The notes beneath the pieces are model-generated. The model had not been told where the DNA came from. It searched no databases and saw nothing but the letters and a program-made list of their open reading frames with translations. From Nonomuraea spiralis (GTDB lineage Bacteria; Actinomycetota; Actinomycetes; Streptosporangiales; Streptosporangiaceae), in NCBI RefSeq assembly GCF_014648435.1, contig NZ_BMRC01000026.1:1-64000 (forward strand): a stretch of 64,000 bases of DNA, read 5' to 3'. The translations under genes and the position numbers were made by a program. Every line of letters starts with the position of its first letter. Position 1 is the stretch's first letter. Shown piece by piece: positions 33,796 through 43,178 of the stretch.

Positions 33796-35553
33796 ATGGA
33801 TCTGCTGGGCGCGTTGGAGTCGTTGCGCCGCCCGCTCGATCGCGAGCTGTTCCCGCTGGCGATCGGCGAGGCCGCGGCCGACCGGCGTGCGCTGCGCGAG
33901 CTGGCCGGTCAGCTCGACGACTACCTGCTGCCCAGGCTGCGGGCGATCGACGCGCCGCTGCTCGCCGTCGTCGGCGGGTCCACCGGAGCGGGCAAGTCCA
34001 CGCTGGTCAACTCGCTGGTCGGGGCCGACGTGGCCGAGCCGGGCGTCCTGCGGCCCACCACGCTGGTGCCCACGCTCGTCGTCAATCCGGCCGACCGCGA
34101 CTGGTTCGTGGGCCAGAACGTGTTGCCCGGCCTGTCCCGCGGCACCGGCGGGCCGGGCGGAGCGGGCGCGCTGCGCGTGGTCGCCTCCGACGCGCTCGGC
34201 GCCGGGCTGGCGCTGCTCGACGCGCCCGACATCGACTCGGTGGTGACCGCGAACCGGGAGCTGGCCGCCCAGCTCCTCGCCGCCGCCGACCTGTGGTTGT
34301 TCGTCACCACCGCCGCCCGGTACGCCGACGAGGTGCCCTGGAGCTTCCTGCGCTCGGCCCGCGAACGCAGCACGGCCCTCGCCGTCGTCCTCGACCGGAT
34401 CGCGCCCGAGGCCGTCGAGCCCGTCTCCCGCGACCTCGACCGCCTCCTGGCGGAGAACGGCCTGTCGGGCACCCGGCTGTTCACCGTGCCCGAGGCCGCG
34501 CTGCCCGACGAGAAGGCGCGGCTGCCGGAGGAGTCGGTGCGGCCCATCGTCTCCTGGCTCACGGGGCTGGCCGCCGACGCCGCCGAACGCTCCCGGGTCG
34601 TACGCCAGACGTTGTCGGGCGCCCTGGACAGCCTGGACACCCGCGTCCCCGCGCTGGCCACGGCCGTCGAGCGCCAGCAGGCCGCCTTCGACGGGCTGCG
34701 GACGATCGTGACCGGCGCGTACGCGGGCGGCATGGCCGACTTCGACGAGGGCATGCGCGACGGGTCGCTGCTGCGCGGCGAGGTGCTGGCCCGCTGGCAG
34801 GACTTCATCGGCACCGGCGACCTCATGCGTTCCCTGGAGAGCCGGGTGGGATGGCTGCGTGACCGGATCGTCGGCTTCTTCACCGGCCGCGCCCCCGCCG
34901 CCGAGCTCAAGGACGCCCTGGAGAGCGGCGTCGAGTCGCTGATCAGGGGCGCGGCCGACGGCGCCGCCGAACGCGCGCTCGAAGGCTGGTCCGCCGCGCC
35001 GGGCGGGGGCGGGCTGCTCGACCGGATCGGCGCCGTCGAGGCCGCGCGGCTCGGCCGCGCCTCGCCCGACCTGGGAAAACGGGCTGAGGCCGCGGTGCGC
35101 GGCTGGCAGGAGTTCGTCCTCGACCTGGTACGCGAGGAGGGGGCGGAGAAACGCACCACCGCCCGGATCGCCTCGTTCGGGGTGAACGGGGCCGGGCTGC
35201 TGCTCATGCTGGCCGTGTTCGCCTCGACCGGCGGGCTGACCGGGATCGAGGTCGGCATCGCGGGCGGCACGAGCGTGTTGTCGCAGAAGCTGCTGGAGGC
35301 CGTGTTCGGCGATCAGGCCGTGCGCTCGCTGACCACGCGGGCCCGCGAGGACCTGCGGGAACGCGTACGGGTGCTGCTGGAGGAGGAGGCCGCCCGGTTC
35401 ACCGCCCGGCTGGAGACCGTCGAACCGCCCCGGGGCACGGCCGACGCCCTGCGCGCCGCGGCCCACGCCGTCCGCGACCGCCGTACCGAACTCCCGACCC
35501 CCACCGCGCCCACGGTCGAGTTGCCCGCTCCCGACCTCGGGGAGGAGGCGTGA
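33796..35553 (+). CDS. Dynamin-like GTPase A, membrane-associated
   Basis: 585 aa. G1 motif GGSTGAGKST at 60-69; G3-like LDAPDIDS; the position expected for G4 reads VVLDRI, not NKxD, so base specificity is unusual. A long helical region follows, with a hydrophobic pair near 465-505 (NGAGLLLMLAVFASTGGL and a Gly-rich turn) that would insert in the membrane, then a coiled helical tail. This is the dynamin/IniA-like plan. ATG 33796 follows GCGGGG. The last four bases overlap the start of GTPase B, indicating a paired complex. Confidence 0.8.
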   Translation: MDLLGALESLRRPLDRELFPLAIGEAAADRRALRELAGQLDDYLLPRLRAIDAPLLAVVGGSTGAGKSTLVNSLVGADVAEPGVLRPTTLVPTLVVNPADRDWFVGQNVLPGLSRGTGGPGGAGALRVVASDALGAGLALLDAPDIDSVVTANRELAAQLLAAADLWLFVTTAARYADEVPWSFLRSARERSTALAVVLDRIAPEAVEPVSRDLDRLLAENGLSGTRLFTVPEAALPDEKARLPEESVRPIVSWLTGLAADAAERSRVVRQTLSGALDSLDTRVPALATAVERQQAAFDGLRTIVTGAYAGGMADFDEGMRDGSLLRGEVLARWQDFIGTGDLMRSLESRVGWLRDRIVGFFTGRAPAAELKDALESGVESLIRGAADGAAERALEGWSAAPGGGGLLDRIGAVEAARLGRASPDLGKRAEAAVRGWQEFVLDLVREEGAEKRTTARIASFGVNGAGLLLMLAVFASTGGLTGIEVGIAGGTSVLSQKLLEAVFGDQAVRSLTTRAREDLRERVRVLLEEEAARFTARLETVEPPRGTADALRAAAHAVRDRRTELPTPTAPTVELPAPDLGEEA

Positions 35554-37154
35554 AGCTGCTGCGCCGCAAGGAGGGGCCCTCGCTCGACTCCCGGCTGGCC
35601 GCCCTGCTGGAGGCCGCCGAACTGGGCGAGGGACGCCTGCCCGAGCAGGACGTGTCCGCCGCCCGGTCCGTCGCGGAACGGGCCGGGACCCGCCGCAGCC
35701 TCTCGGTGGACCACACCGTGGCCGCCCTGGCGGGCGCGACCGGCAGCGGGAAGTCCTCGTTGTACAACGTCCTGGCCGGGGAGGACCTGGCCGCCGTGGG
35801 TGTCACCAGGCCCACGACCTCCACCGCCCAGGCCGCCCTGTGGGACGGGGAGGGAGCCGGCCCGCTGCTGGACTGGCTCGACGTGCCGCTCCGCCACTCC
35901 GCACCCGAAGCGCCCGGGATGTCCGGTCTCGTGCTGCTCGACCTGCCCGACCACGACTCCATCCGGCTCTCCCACCGCCTGGAGGTGGACCGCCTGGTCG
36001 CGCTGGTCGACCTCCTGATCTGGGTCGTCGACCCCCAGAAGTACGCCGACGCGGCGCTGCACGAGCGCTACCTGCGCCCGCTGGCCGCACACCGCGACGT
36101 GATGCTGGTGGTGCTCAACCAGGTGGACCGCCTGCCTCCACAGGCTGTGGACCGCTGCCTGGCCGACCTGCGCCGCCTGCTGGAGGAGGACGGGCTCACG
36201 GGCGTGCCCGTGCTGGCGGTCTCGGCCAGGACGGGCGCAGGCGTGCCGGAGCTTCGTTCGATCCTGGCCGACCGGGTCGCCGAACGCGAGTCGTGGGCCG
36301 CCCGCCTGGCCGCCGACGTCACGACCGCCGCCGGGCACCTGGCCGTGGACGGCTCGCGTACGGCTCCCGTCAAGCAGGCGGCCGGGCTGGACCGGCGGCT
36401 CACGGGCGCGTTGTCGGCCGCCGCCGGGGTGCCGCTCGTCCTGGAGGCCGTGGCCAAGGGGCACCGGCACCGGGCCGTGGTCGCCACCGGCTGGCCGGTG
36501 ACCCGGTGGTTGCGCAGGTTCCGTCCCGATCCGTTGCGCAGGCTCAGGATCGGGGTGGGGAAGCCGGACAAGGAGATCGTGGGGCGTACGTCCGTGCCGG
36601 CGGCGTCGGCCGTACAGCGGGCGCAGGTCGATACGGCGATCAGGGACGTCGGCGAGGCGGCCGCGGTGGACCTGCCCGGCCCGTGGGCGGCGGCGGTGCG
36701 GCAGGCGGCGCGCTCGCGCTCCCCGGAGCTGGCCGACGCGGTGGACCGGGCCGTGGGCCGGACCGCCACCGGCGCGACCCGCCGGCCGCGCTGGTGGCGG
36801 ATGGTGAACGTGCTGCAATGGCTGGTCTTCGCCGCCATGGCGGCGGGCGCCCTGTGGCTGGGCGTGTTGTTCGGGATGGACTACCTGCGCCTGCCGCAGC
36901 CGCCGCTCCCGACCGTGGGCGCGGTGCCGTGGCCGACCGTGTTGCTGGCGGGCGGCGCGCTGGCCGGGGTGCTGATCGCGATGTTGTCCCGCCTGGCCGC
37001 GTGGGCGGGCGGGCGGCGCCGGGCCAGACGTACGGCACGGGCCCTGCGCGCCGCGATCGGCCAGGTCGGCGAGGAGTACGTGCTCGCCCCGGTGGCGGCC
37101 GAACTGGCCCGCTACACCCGCTTCACCGAAGCCGTCACCATCGCCCGCTCCTGA
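35550..37154 (+). CDS. YfjP-type GTPase B, partner of GTPase A
   Basis: 534 aa. Complete G motifs: G1 AGATGSGKSS (61-70), G3-like LLDLPDHDS, G4 NQVD and G5-like VSARTG. From about residue 415 two transmembrane helices (NVLQWLVFAAMAAGALWLGV and VLLAGGALAGVLIAML) separated by a Pro-rich loop, then a basic helical end. Starts GTG 35550 inside the last codons of GTPase A (GTGA overlap). Together they resemble actinobacterial dynamin-like pairs that act on the cell membrane; the precise role here is unknown. Confidence 0.82.
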   Translation: MKLLRRKEGPSLDSRLAALLEAAELGEGRLPEQDVSAARSVAERAGTRRSLSVDHTVAALAGATGSGKSSLYNVLAGEDLAAVGVTRPTTSTAQAALWDGEGAGPLLDWLDVPLRHSAPEAPGMSGLVLLDLPDHDSIRLSHRLEVDRLVALVDLLIWVVDPQKYADAALHERYLRPLAAHRDVMLVVLNQVDRLPPQAVDRCLADLRRLLEEDGLTGVPVLAVSARTGAGVPELRSILADRVAERESWAARLAADVTTAAGHLAVDGSRTAPVKQAAGLDRRLTGALSAAAGVPLVLEAVAKGHRHRAVVATGWPVTRWLRRFRPDPLRRLRIGVGKPDKEIVGRTSVPAASAVQRAQVDTAIRDVGEAAAVDLPGPWAAAVRQAARSRSPELADAVDRAVGRTATGATRRPRWWRMVNVLQWLVFAAMAAGALWLGVLFGMDYLRLPQPPLPTVGAVPWPTVLLAGGALAGVLIAMLSRLAAWAGGRRRARRTARALRAAIGQVGEEYVLAPVAAELARYTRFTEAVTIARS

Positions 37155-37230
37155 CCCACCTCACCGCACCGGCCCGCTCCTGACCCACCTCACCGCGTCC
37201 GCCCGCTGTTGGGCTCGCCTTACCGCGCCC
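37144..37230. repeat. 29-bp tandem repeat spanning two convergent stop codons
   Basis: Units at 37144-37172 and 37173-37201 share 24 identical bases (CCCGCTCCTGACCCACCTCA then CCGC), and a diverged third copy follows at 37202-37230. Unit 1 includes the TGA of GTPase B; unit 3 includes the minus-strand stop of the MFS gene (TTA on the plus strand, matching TCA in units 1 and 2). The repeat therefore probably arose by duplication of the gene ends. Confidence 0.75.
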
Positions 37231-38392
37231 GGTCGCGGGTGAGCAGCAGGGCCGCGAGCAGCGCCCCCAGCAGGGCGGACCCCGCGCCCACCAGGAACGG
37301 CGCCGACTCCCCGAACCGCTGCCCGGCCACCCCCGCCACCCCCGACCCGGCCGCGGCGCCCATCCCCACGGCCGTGGACAACCACCCGAACGCCTCCCCC
37401 TGCGCCCCCGGCGCGAACCGGTCCACCAGCAGCGACGACGTGGTCAGCGCCGGGTTCAGCACCAGCCCGCCGGCGAAGAGCACCATCCAGAACACCGGTA
37501 ACGACCCGGCCACCGCCAGCGGCGCCAGGACGACCCCGAGCACCAGCATCAATCCCACCAGCCGCGCCCCAGGCGAGGACGCCCACGTACGCGCCCCGTA
37601 CCCGGCCGCCCCCGCGATGCCGCCCAGCGAGAGCGCCGCCACCAGCAGCCCGGCGGCGGCGGGCACATCCCGGGCCGCGGCCAGCGCGGGCGCCCCCACC
37701 TGGAGCGCGCCGATGGTCCCGCCGAGCAGGAACACCACGGCCAGCAACACGAACATCCCGCGGTCCCCGAACACCCGACCGCCCTCCCGTACGGGAGCCG
37801 CCCCGCCCACCCGCAGCGCCCGGGAGAAGGCCAGCGTGCCCGCCCCGGTGGCCACCGCCACCACTCCCAGCGCCAGCGAGGACGAGGCCACCGCGATCAC
37901 CAGCCCGAACAGCAGCGGCCCGACCAGCATGGCCAGCTCCTGCACCAGGTAGACCAGGCTGTAGACGGCGGTGCGACCGGCGTCGGCCGCCCGCCGCCCC
38001 CACTCGACGCGCATGCTCACCGAGATCGGCGGCAACCCCGCCCCCGCGACCCCGGCCAGCACCACGTACGCCCACACCGGCCACCCGGCCGCCGCCCCGG
38101 CGACCAGCGCGATCAGTGCGGCGACGTGCAGGAACGCCGTCGTCGCGAGCACCGCCCGAGCGCCGCGCCGGTCGATGAGCCGCCCCTGCACGGGCCTGGC
38201 CGCACCCGCGCCGACCGAGAACGCCGCCGCGCACGTGCCCGCGAGCGCCAGCGACCCGGTCGCCGCCTGGACGACCAGCACCATTCCCACGGGCGCGACC
38301 TGCTGGGTGAGCTGGGACAGAAAGCCGAACACGGCCTGCGGGCCCACGCCGGGCAGCCGAACCAGCGCACGATATGGCACATTCCATCCCAT
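37220..38392 (-). CDS. MFS transporter
   Basis: 390 aa with twelve predicted helices. Opens PYRALVRLPGVGPQAVFGFL, has the MFS loop GRLIDRRGARAVLA after helix 2 and ends RDRAR. Substrate unknown; the group contains sugar or drug exporters. Start uncertain: ATG 38392 chosen, GTG 38380 possible with an ATGGGATGGA stretch upstream. The 3' end lies in a tandem repeat that also holds the end of the GTPase B gene. Confidence 0.85.
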   Translation of the reverse strand: MGWNVPYRALVRLPGVGPQAVFGFLSQLTQQVAPVGMVLVVQAATGSLALAGTCAAAFSVGAGAARPVQGRLIDRRGARAVLATTAFLHVAALIALVAGAAAGWPVWAYVVLAGVAGAGLPPISVSMRVEWGRRAADAGRTAVYSLVYLVQELAMLVGPLLFGLVIAVASSSLALGVVAVATGAGTLAFSRALRVGGAAPVREGGRVFGDRGMFVLLAVVFLLGGTIGALQVGAPALAAARDVPAAAGLLVAALSLGGIAGAAGYGARTWASSPGARLVGLMLVLGVVLAPLAVAGSLPVFWMVLFAGGLVLNPALTTSSLLVDRFAPGAQGEAFGWLSTAVGMGAAAGSGVAGVAGQRFGESAPFLVGAGSALLGALLAALLLTRDRAR

Positions 38393-38501
38393 AACCCCAC
38401 GCTTACCCCAAGATCCCACCCTCGACCCCGCTCACACACGCAGGGCTGCCGAGGTCAGGCGGGGGCGAGGGGGACCGCTTATGTGCGCGGAGGTGCCGAG
38501 G

Positions 38502-39404
38502 TCAGGTGGGGGCGAGGGTGGTGGCCACTGTGCGCAGGGTCGCGAGCAGTGGGCGGAGCAGCGGGTGGGCTTCGGAGCCTCGGCGGGTCGCGGCGAAGAC
38601 GCGGCGGTCGGGCCCCTGCGTGTGGCGTACCACGACGCCCGGCAGCGCCATGTCCCGAAGCGCGAGCCGAGGTACGAGCGCCACCCCCGCGCCCGCCCCC
38701 ACCAGCGCCACCACCGCGCGGAAGTCGTCGGAGCAGTGGACGACGTTGGGCGTGAAGCCCACCTGCTGACAGGCGAACGTGATGACGTCATGCACGGGAT
38801 TGCCCGGGTAGGGACCGATCCAGGTGTCGGCGGCGAGCGACACCAGCGTGGCCGACTCCGCCCCCGGATGCCCCTCGGGCAGGACGAGGTCGAACGGTTC
38901 GGCGTAGAGCGGGATGCGCGACAGCCGCTGGTCGGCGACGTCGGGGCCGCCCCGGTACTCGACCGTCACGGCCAGGTCGACCCTGCCGTCGAGCAACATG
39001 GCGAGGCTGTGGTCGCCCTCGGCGTCGAGCACCCGGACCTGGAGGCGGGGCGAGGTGGCCCGCAGGACGGCGATGGCGGGGGAGAGCACGGCGCTGATCG
39101 CGGTGGCGAAGCAGGCCACGGTCACCTCGCCGGCCTCGCCCGTCGTGTACGCGGCCACCTCGGCCTCGGCGCGTTCGAGCTGGGCCAGCACCTCGTTGGC
39201 GTGGCCCAGCATGATCTTGCCCACGGCGGTGAGGTGCACGCCGCGGCCGTCGCGGGTGAACAGCCGGTGGCCCACCTCGTGCTCCAGCGCCACGAGCTGC
39301 TGGGAGACCGCCGACGGGGTCAGGTGCAGCGCGGCCGCGGCGGCGGTGACCGTGCCGTGGTCGGCCACCGCCCGCAGGGTCCGCAACCGCCGCGGGTCGA
39401 TCAC
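38502..39404 (-). CDS. LysR family transcriptional regulator
   Basis: 300 aa, full length. N-terminal winged helix: RRLRTLRAVADHGTVTAAAA then LHLTPSAVSQQLVALEHEVG, LFTRDGRGVHLT. The C-terminal periplasmic-binding-like effector domain begins with the GEVTVACFATAISAVL block. It lies downstream of kbl on the same strand with 117 bases between; whether it regulates threonine degradation or the MFS gene downstream is unknown. No divergent partner, unusual for LysR proteins. Confidence 0.92.
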   Translation of the reverse strand: MIDPRRLRTLRAVADHGTVTAAAAALHLTPSAVSQQLVALEHEVGHRLFTRDGRGVHLTAVGKIMLGHANEVLAQLERAEAEVAAYTTGEAGEVTVACFATAISAVLSPAIAVLRATSPRLQVRVLDAEGDHSLAMLLDGRVDLAVTVEYRGGPDVADQRLSRIPLYAEPFDLVLPEGHPGAESATLVSLAADTWIGPYPGNPVHDVITFACQQVGFTPNVVHCSDDFRAVVALVGAGAGVALVPRLALRDMALPGVVVRHTQGPDRRVFAATRRGSEAHPLLRPLLATLRTVATTLAPT

Positions 39405-39521
39405 GCGCGTCCCTCACCGCGTGAGGCGGCCTCGCTCGCCATCCGCCGCCGCCTTCCCCCGCTCAGGGCGCCTCGCCACCGCCGCTGCTTCAGGCGACGG
39501 CACCTTCTCGGGGGAGAATAC

Positions 39522-40694
39522 TCAACCTCGGCGGGCCTGCACGAACGCCGCCACGGCCCGGTCGACGTCCTCGGCCGAGTGGGCGGCCGAGAGCTGCACC
39601 CGGATCCGGGCCTGGCCGTGCGGCACGACGGGGTAGGAGAAGCCGACCACGTAGACGCCCAGGCCGAGGAGGCGTTCGGCCATGGCCCCGGCCTCGGCGG
39701 CGTCGCCGATCATCACGGGCACGATCGGGTGCTCGCCCGGCAGGATGTCGAACCCGGCCTCGGTCATCGCGCTCCGGAACCGCGCGGTGTTCGCGCGAAG
39801 CTGCTCGCGGGCCTCGCTGGAGGTCTCCAGCAGGTCGAGGATGCGCAGCGAGGCGGCGGCGATGACGGGGGCCAGGGAGTTGGAGAACAGGTACGGCCGC
39901 GAGCGCTGGCGCAGCAGCTCGCAGATCTCCTTGCGGGCCGCGACGTAACCGCCGCTGGCGCCGCCGAGCGCCTTGCCGAGGGTGCCGGTGATGATGTCGA
40001 CCCGGTCGGTCACGCCGTGCAGCTCGGGCGTGCCGCGGCCGGTGGGGCCGACGAAGCCGACGGCGTGGGAGTCGTCCACCATGACCATGGCGTCGTACCG
40101 GTCGGCCAGGTCGCAGATCTCGCGCAGCGGGGCGAGGTAGCCGTCCATGGAGAAGACGCCGTCGGTGACGATCAGCCGGCGGCGGGCGTCGGACGCCTCC
40201 TTGAGCCTGGCCTCCAGCTCGGCCATGTCGCGGTTGGCGTAGCGGAAGCGCTGGGCCTTGGAGAGCCTGATGCCGTCGATGATGCTCGCGTGGTTGAGCG
40301 CGTCGGAGATCACCGCGTCCTGGGCGTCGAGCAGGGTCTCGAACACGCCGCCGTTGGCGTCGAAGCACGAGCTGTAGAGGACGGTGTCCTCCATGCCCAG
40401 GAAGTCCGAAAGGCGCGACTCCAGCTCCTTGTGCACCTCCTGGGTGCCGCAGATGAACCGTACGGAGGCCATGCCGAAGCCCCAGCGGTCGAGCGCCTGC
40501 TTGGCCGCCTCGACCACCTCGGGGTTGTCGGCCAGGCCCAGGTAGTTGTTGGCGCAGAAGTTCAGCACCTCGTGGCCGGCCACGCCGACCTGCGAGCTCT
40601 GGGGGGTGGTGATCACCCGCTCGGGCTTGAGCAGCCCGGCCTCGGTGATCTCGTCGAGCGTCGTACGCAGCTGCTCGCGCACGTTCGTGAACAT
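39522..40694 (-). CDS. kbl: Glycine C-acetyltransferase
   Basis: 390 aa PLP enzyme of the alpha-oxoamine synthase family that cleaves 2-amino-3-ketobutyrate with CoA to glycine and acetyl-CoA. Visible: [15 protein letters not shown] near the start, [16 protein letters not shown], and the PLP lysine in [16 protein letters not shown] 40694 overlaps the tdh stop codon by one base (TGATG), with GGAGCG six bases upstream. With tdh it completes threonine-to-glycine catabolism. Confidence 0.96.
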   Translation of the reverse strand: MFTNVREQLRTTLDEITEAGLLKPERVITTPQSSQVGVAGHEVLNFCANNYLGLADNPEVVEAAKQALDRWGFGMASVRFICGTQEVHKELESRLSDFLGMEDTVLYSSCFDANGGVFETLLDAQDAVISDALNHASIIDGIRLSKAQRFRYANRDMAELEARLKEASDARRRLIVTDGVFSMDGYLAPLREICDLADRYDAMVMVDDSHAVGFVGPTGRGTPELHGVTDRVDIITGTLGKALGGASGGYVAARKEICELLRQRSRPYLFSNSLAPVIAAASLRILDLLETSSEAREQLRANTARFRSAMTEAGFDILPGEHPIVPVMIGDAAEAGAMAERLLGLGVYVVGFSYPVVPHGQARIRVQLSAAHSAEDVDRAVAAFVQARRG

Positions 40695-41722
40695 CAAGCG
40701 CTCCAATCCAGGATGACCTTGCCCGTACGGCCGCTGGCGGCCGTGTCGAAGGCGGCGTCGAAGTCGTGGTACGGGAACCGGTCCGTGATCACCGGGGAGA
40801 GGTCGAGGCCCTTCTCCAGCAGGACGGACATGTTGTACCAGGTCTCGAACATCTCGCGCCCGTATACGCCCTTGATGGTGAGCATCGAGGTCACGACGGT
40901 CGCCCAGTCGATCGGGAACTCCTCGGCGGGAAGGCCGAGCATCGCGATCTTCCCTCCGTGCGTCATGTTCGCGATCATGGAGCGCATGGCATCAGGGTTA
41001 CCCGACATCTCCAGGCCCACGTCGAAGCCCTCGCGCATGCGGAGCTGGCTCATGCCCTCGCCGATCGAGGACCTGGAGATGTTGAGCGCGAGCGAGACGC
41101 CGAGCTTGCCGGCCAGGGCGAGGCGTTCGTCGCTGACGTCGGTGATCATCACGTTGCGGGCGCCGACGTGCGCGGCCACGGCCGCCGCCATCAGCCCGAT
41201 CGGGCCGGCGCCGGTGATCAGCACGTCCTCGCCGACCAGCGGGAACGACAGCGCGGTGTGCACGGCGTTGCCGAACGGGTCGAAGATGGCCGCCACGTCG
41301 GGATGAACGGGAACCCGGTGCACCCAGACGTTCGAGGCGGGCAGCGTGACGAACTCGGCGAACGCGCCGTCCCGGTTCACGCCGAGGCCGACCGTGTTAC
41401 GGCACAGGTGCCGGCGTCCGGCCATGCAGTTGCGGCACTTGCCGCAGACGATGTGGCCTTCGCCGCTCACCAGGTCGCCGACGGAGATGTCCTCCACGCC
41501 GGGCGCGACCTCGACCACGTGGCCGCAGAACTCGTGCCCGACGACGAGCGGGAGCTTCAGCGTGTGCCGCGCCCAGTCGTCATATTTGCGGATGTGCAGG
41601 TCGGTGCCACAGATGCCGGTACGCAGCACCCGGATCTTCACCTCGCCCGGACCGATCTCGGGCTCCGGCACGTCCACCAGCCAAAGGCCGGGCTCGGCCT
41701 TCTGCTTGACCAGCGCTTTCAT
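40694..41722 (-). CDS. tdh: L-threonine 3-dehydrogenase
   Basis: 342 aa zinc alcohol-dehydrogenase-type enzyme oxidising L-threonine to 2-amino-3-ketobutyrate with NAD+. Catalytic-zinc residues in [13 protein letters not shown] and [10 protein letters not shown], structural-zinc cysteines in [15 protein letters not shown], and the nucleotide-binding [18 protein letters not shown]. First gene of the tdh-kbl operon. The 169-base region upstream, shared with the divergent ROK gene, has no clear operator I could identify. Confidence 0.96.
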   Translation of the reverse strand: MKALVKQKAEPGLWLVDVPEPEIGPGEVKIRVLRTGICGTDLHIRKYDDWARHTLKLPLVVGHEFCGHVVEVAPGVEDISVGDLVSGEGHIVCGKCRNCMAGRRHLCRNTVGLGVNRDGAFAEFVTLPASNVWVHRVPVHPDVAAIFDPFGNAVHTALSFPLVGEDVLITGAGPIGLMAAAVAAHVGARNVMITDVSDERLALAGKLGVSLALNISRSSIGEGMSQLRMREGFDVGLEMSGNPDAMRSMIANMTHGGKIAMLGLPAEEFPIDWATVVTSMLTIKGVYGREMFETWYNMSVLLEKGLDLSPVITDRFPYHDFDAAFDTAASGRTGKVILDWSA

Positions 41723-41891
41723 CGTTCAATTCCCCCTGTTCCGAACCTAACGCACTGTGCCCGCTCCCCTCCGGACCTGTCCATCGAGGGATTCTTAAGT
41801 GCCCCCACAGCTCAGCTTCACGCGACAGCGGGACCAGGCACAATTACGAAATAAGCTTGAAGATGACCTGGCAGTCGACTCGGAGGTATTG

Positions 41892-43025
41892 GTGCGACAG
41901 CAGAGCGGCGACGCCTCCCTTCTGCGCAAGCTCAACTCGGCGGCCGTCCTGCGCGTGCTGCGCGGGGCCGACGTGGCCACGCTGTCCGAGCTGGCCAGGG
42001 CGGCCCGCGTGTCCAGGCCGACGGCCGAGGTCATCGTCGACGACCTGGTCACCGAGGGCTGGGCCGAGGAGTGCGAGGAGGAGGCCGGCGACCGCCAGCG
42101 GGGGCGTCCGGCCAAGCGGTTCAGGTTCCGGGCCTCGTCCGGCCACGTGCTGGGCGTCGGCATCGGCGGGTCCAGCCTGCGCGCGATGGTCGCCGACCTG
42201 AACGGCACGATCACGGCCACCCGCCGCGCGCCCAACCACCGTGACATGCCGGCCTCCGAGCGGCTCGACGCGGTCGTCGCGCTGGCCGAGGCCACCGCCG
42301 CCCAGGCCGGGCTGGCCCTCGCGGACGTCACCGCCGTCGGCGTGGGCACGACCGGCACGGTCGACGGCTCGGGGCGCGTGGTGAAGAGCATCGCCCTGTC
42401 CGACTGGACGGGCCTCGACCTCCAGGGCGAGTTGTCGGCGCGTATCCCGGTGCCGGTCCTCGTCGAGAACGACATGCGCCTCGCCGTCCTGGCCGAGCAC
42501 TGGCGCGGCGCGGCCCGGGGCCGTGACGACGTCGTCTACCTGTTCACCGGCGACCGCATCGGCATGGGCCTGCTCATCGGCGGGCGGCCGTACCGGGGGG
42601 CGCACGCGGCCGGGGGCGAGATCGGCGCCCAGCCGCACAACAACTGGATCGCCTTCCGGCACGTCCTGGAGTACGCGATGGCCGTCGAGCCGGGGGAGCT
42701 GCGTTCCAGCCGGCAGAGCGCCGAGTTCGCGATCGCCCGGGCCCGCGCCGGGGACGAGCGGGCGGGCCAGGCGGTCAGGGAGTTCGCCCGCGGCCTGGCG
42801 GCCGGCCTGATCACGGTGGTCAACCCGCTCGACCCGGACATGGTGGTCATCGGCGGCAGCCTGTCCTCGGCCGGAGACCTGCTGGTCGAGCCGGTACGCG
42901 AGCTGTTCGAGGAGTACTGCCTCTACCCGCCGGAGGTGGTGGCGTCGGGGCTGGGCAGCGAGTGCATCACCCTGGGCGCGGTCCGCTTCGCCCTCGACCA
43001 GGCCGATCGCCTGCTTTTTACGTAG
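41892..43025 (+). CDS. ROK family transcriptional regulator lacking the zinc motif
   Basis: 377 aa. N-terminal winged helix: LSELARAARVSRPTAEVIVD, followed by the ROK sugar-kinase-like domain with VGVGTTGTVDGSG and NPLDPDMVVIGGSL. Where ROK proteins normally have GEIGH and the cysteine cluster CxCGxxGC, this one reads GGEIGAQPHNNWIAFRHVLE: no His at the usual place and no cysteine, so the structural zinc is absent. GTG 41892 with GGAGG at 41882-41886 is clearly the start. Probably controls the sugar importer that follows; two inverted repeats lie between. Confidence 0.88.
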   Translation: MRQQSGDASLLRKLNSAAVLRVLRGADVATLSELARAARVSRPTAEVIVDDLVTEGWAEECEEEAGDRQRGRPAKRFRFRASSGHVLGVGIGGSSLRAMVADLNGTITATRRAPNHRDMPASERLDAVVALAEATAAQAGLALADVTAVGVGTTGTVDGSGRVVKSIALSDWTGLDLQGELSARIPVPVLVENDMRLAVLAEHWRGAARGRDDVVYLFTGDRIGMGLLIGGRPYRGAHAAGGEIGAQPHNNWIAFRHVLEYAMAVEPGELRSSRQSAEFAIARARAGDERAGQAVREFARGLAAGLITVVNPLDPDMVVIGGSLSSAGDLLVEPVRELFEEYCLYPPEVVASGLGSECITLGAVRFALDQADRLLFT

Positions 43026-43062
43026 ACGACTTGGTTAATTAGGTAACCGTTCTGTCACGGCC

Positions 43063-43079
43063 ATGTCGCTGAGCGACAT
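43063..43079. promoter_or_regulatory. 17-bp perfect palindrome upstream of the sugar ABC operon
   Basis: ATGTCGCT-G-AGCGACAT, 8-bp arms around one base, 38 bases after the ROK gene stop and 100 bases before the first permease. Likely an operator, possibly for the ROK regulator; a short terminator is the alternative, though no T-run follows. Confidence 0.5.
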
Positions 43080-43115
43080 CGATCCAGCAGTCATGCTCAG
43101 ATCTGATCGCTTTAA

Positions 43116-43144
43116 GCTAGTTATTTGCATAAATCGGTACTAGC
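43116..43144. promoter_or_regulatory. Second inverted repeat in the ABC operon promoter
   Basis: GCTAGT (43116-43121) and ACTAGC (43139-43144) flank an AT-rich core with TTATTTGCATAAAT, the most AT-rich stretch of the interval and the likely promoter. Confidence 0.4.
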
Positions 43145-43178
43145 CTCCAGCCATCCCGACCCGACTGGAGGTGAGCGT

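Noticed and set aside
37144-37230. Repeat considered as a CRISPR or REP-type element
   Set aside because: Only two close copies and one diverged, no spacers, and the units contain gene ends; a local duplication explains it.
39405-39521. Imperfect inverted repeat between kbl and lysR considered as a terminator
   Set aside because: Arms (GGCGCCTCGCC and GGCGACGGCACC) match only partially and no T-run follows.
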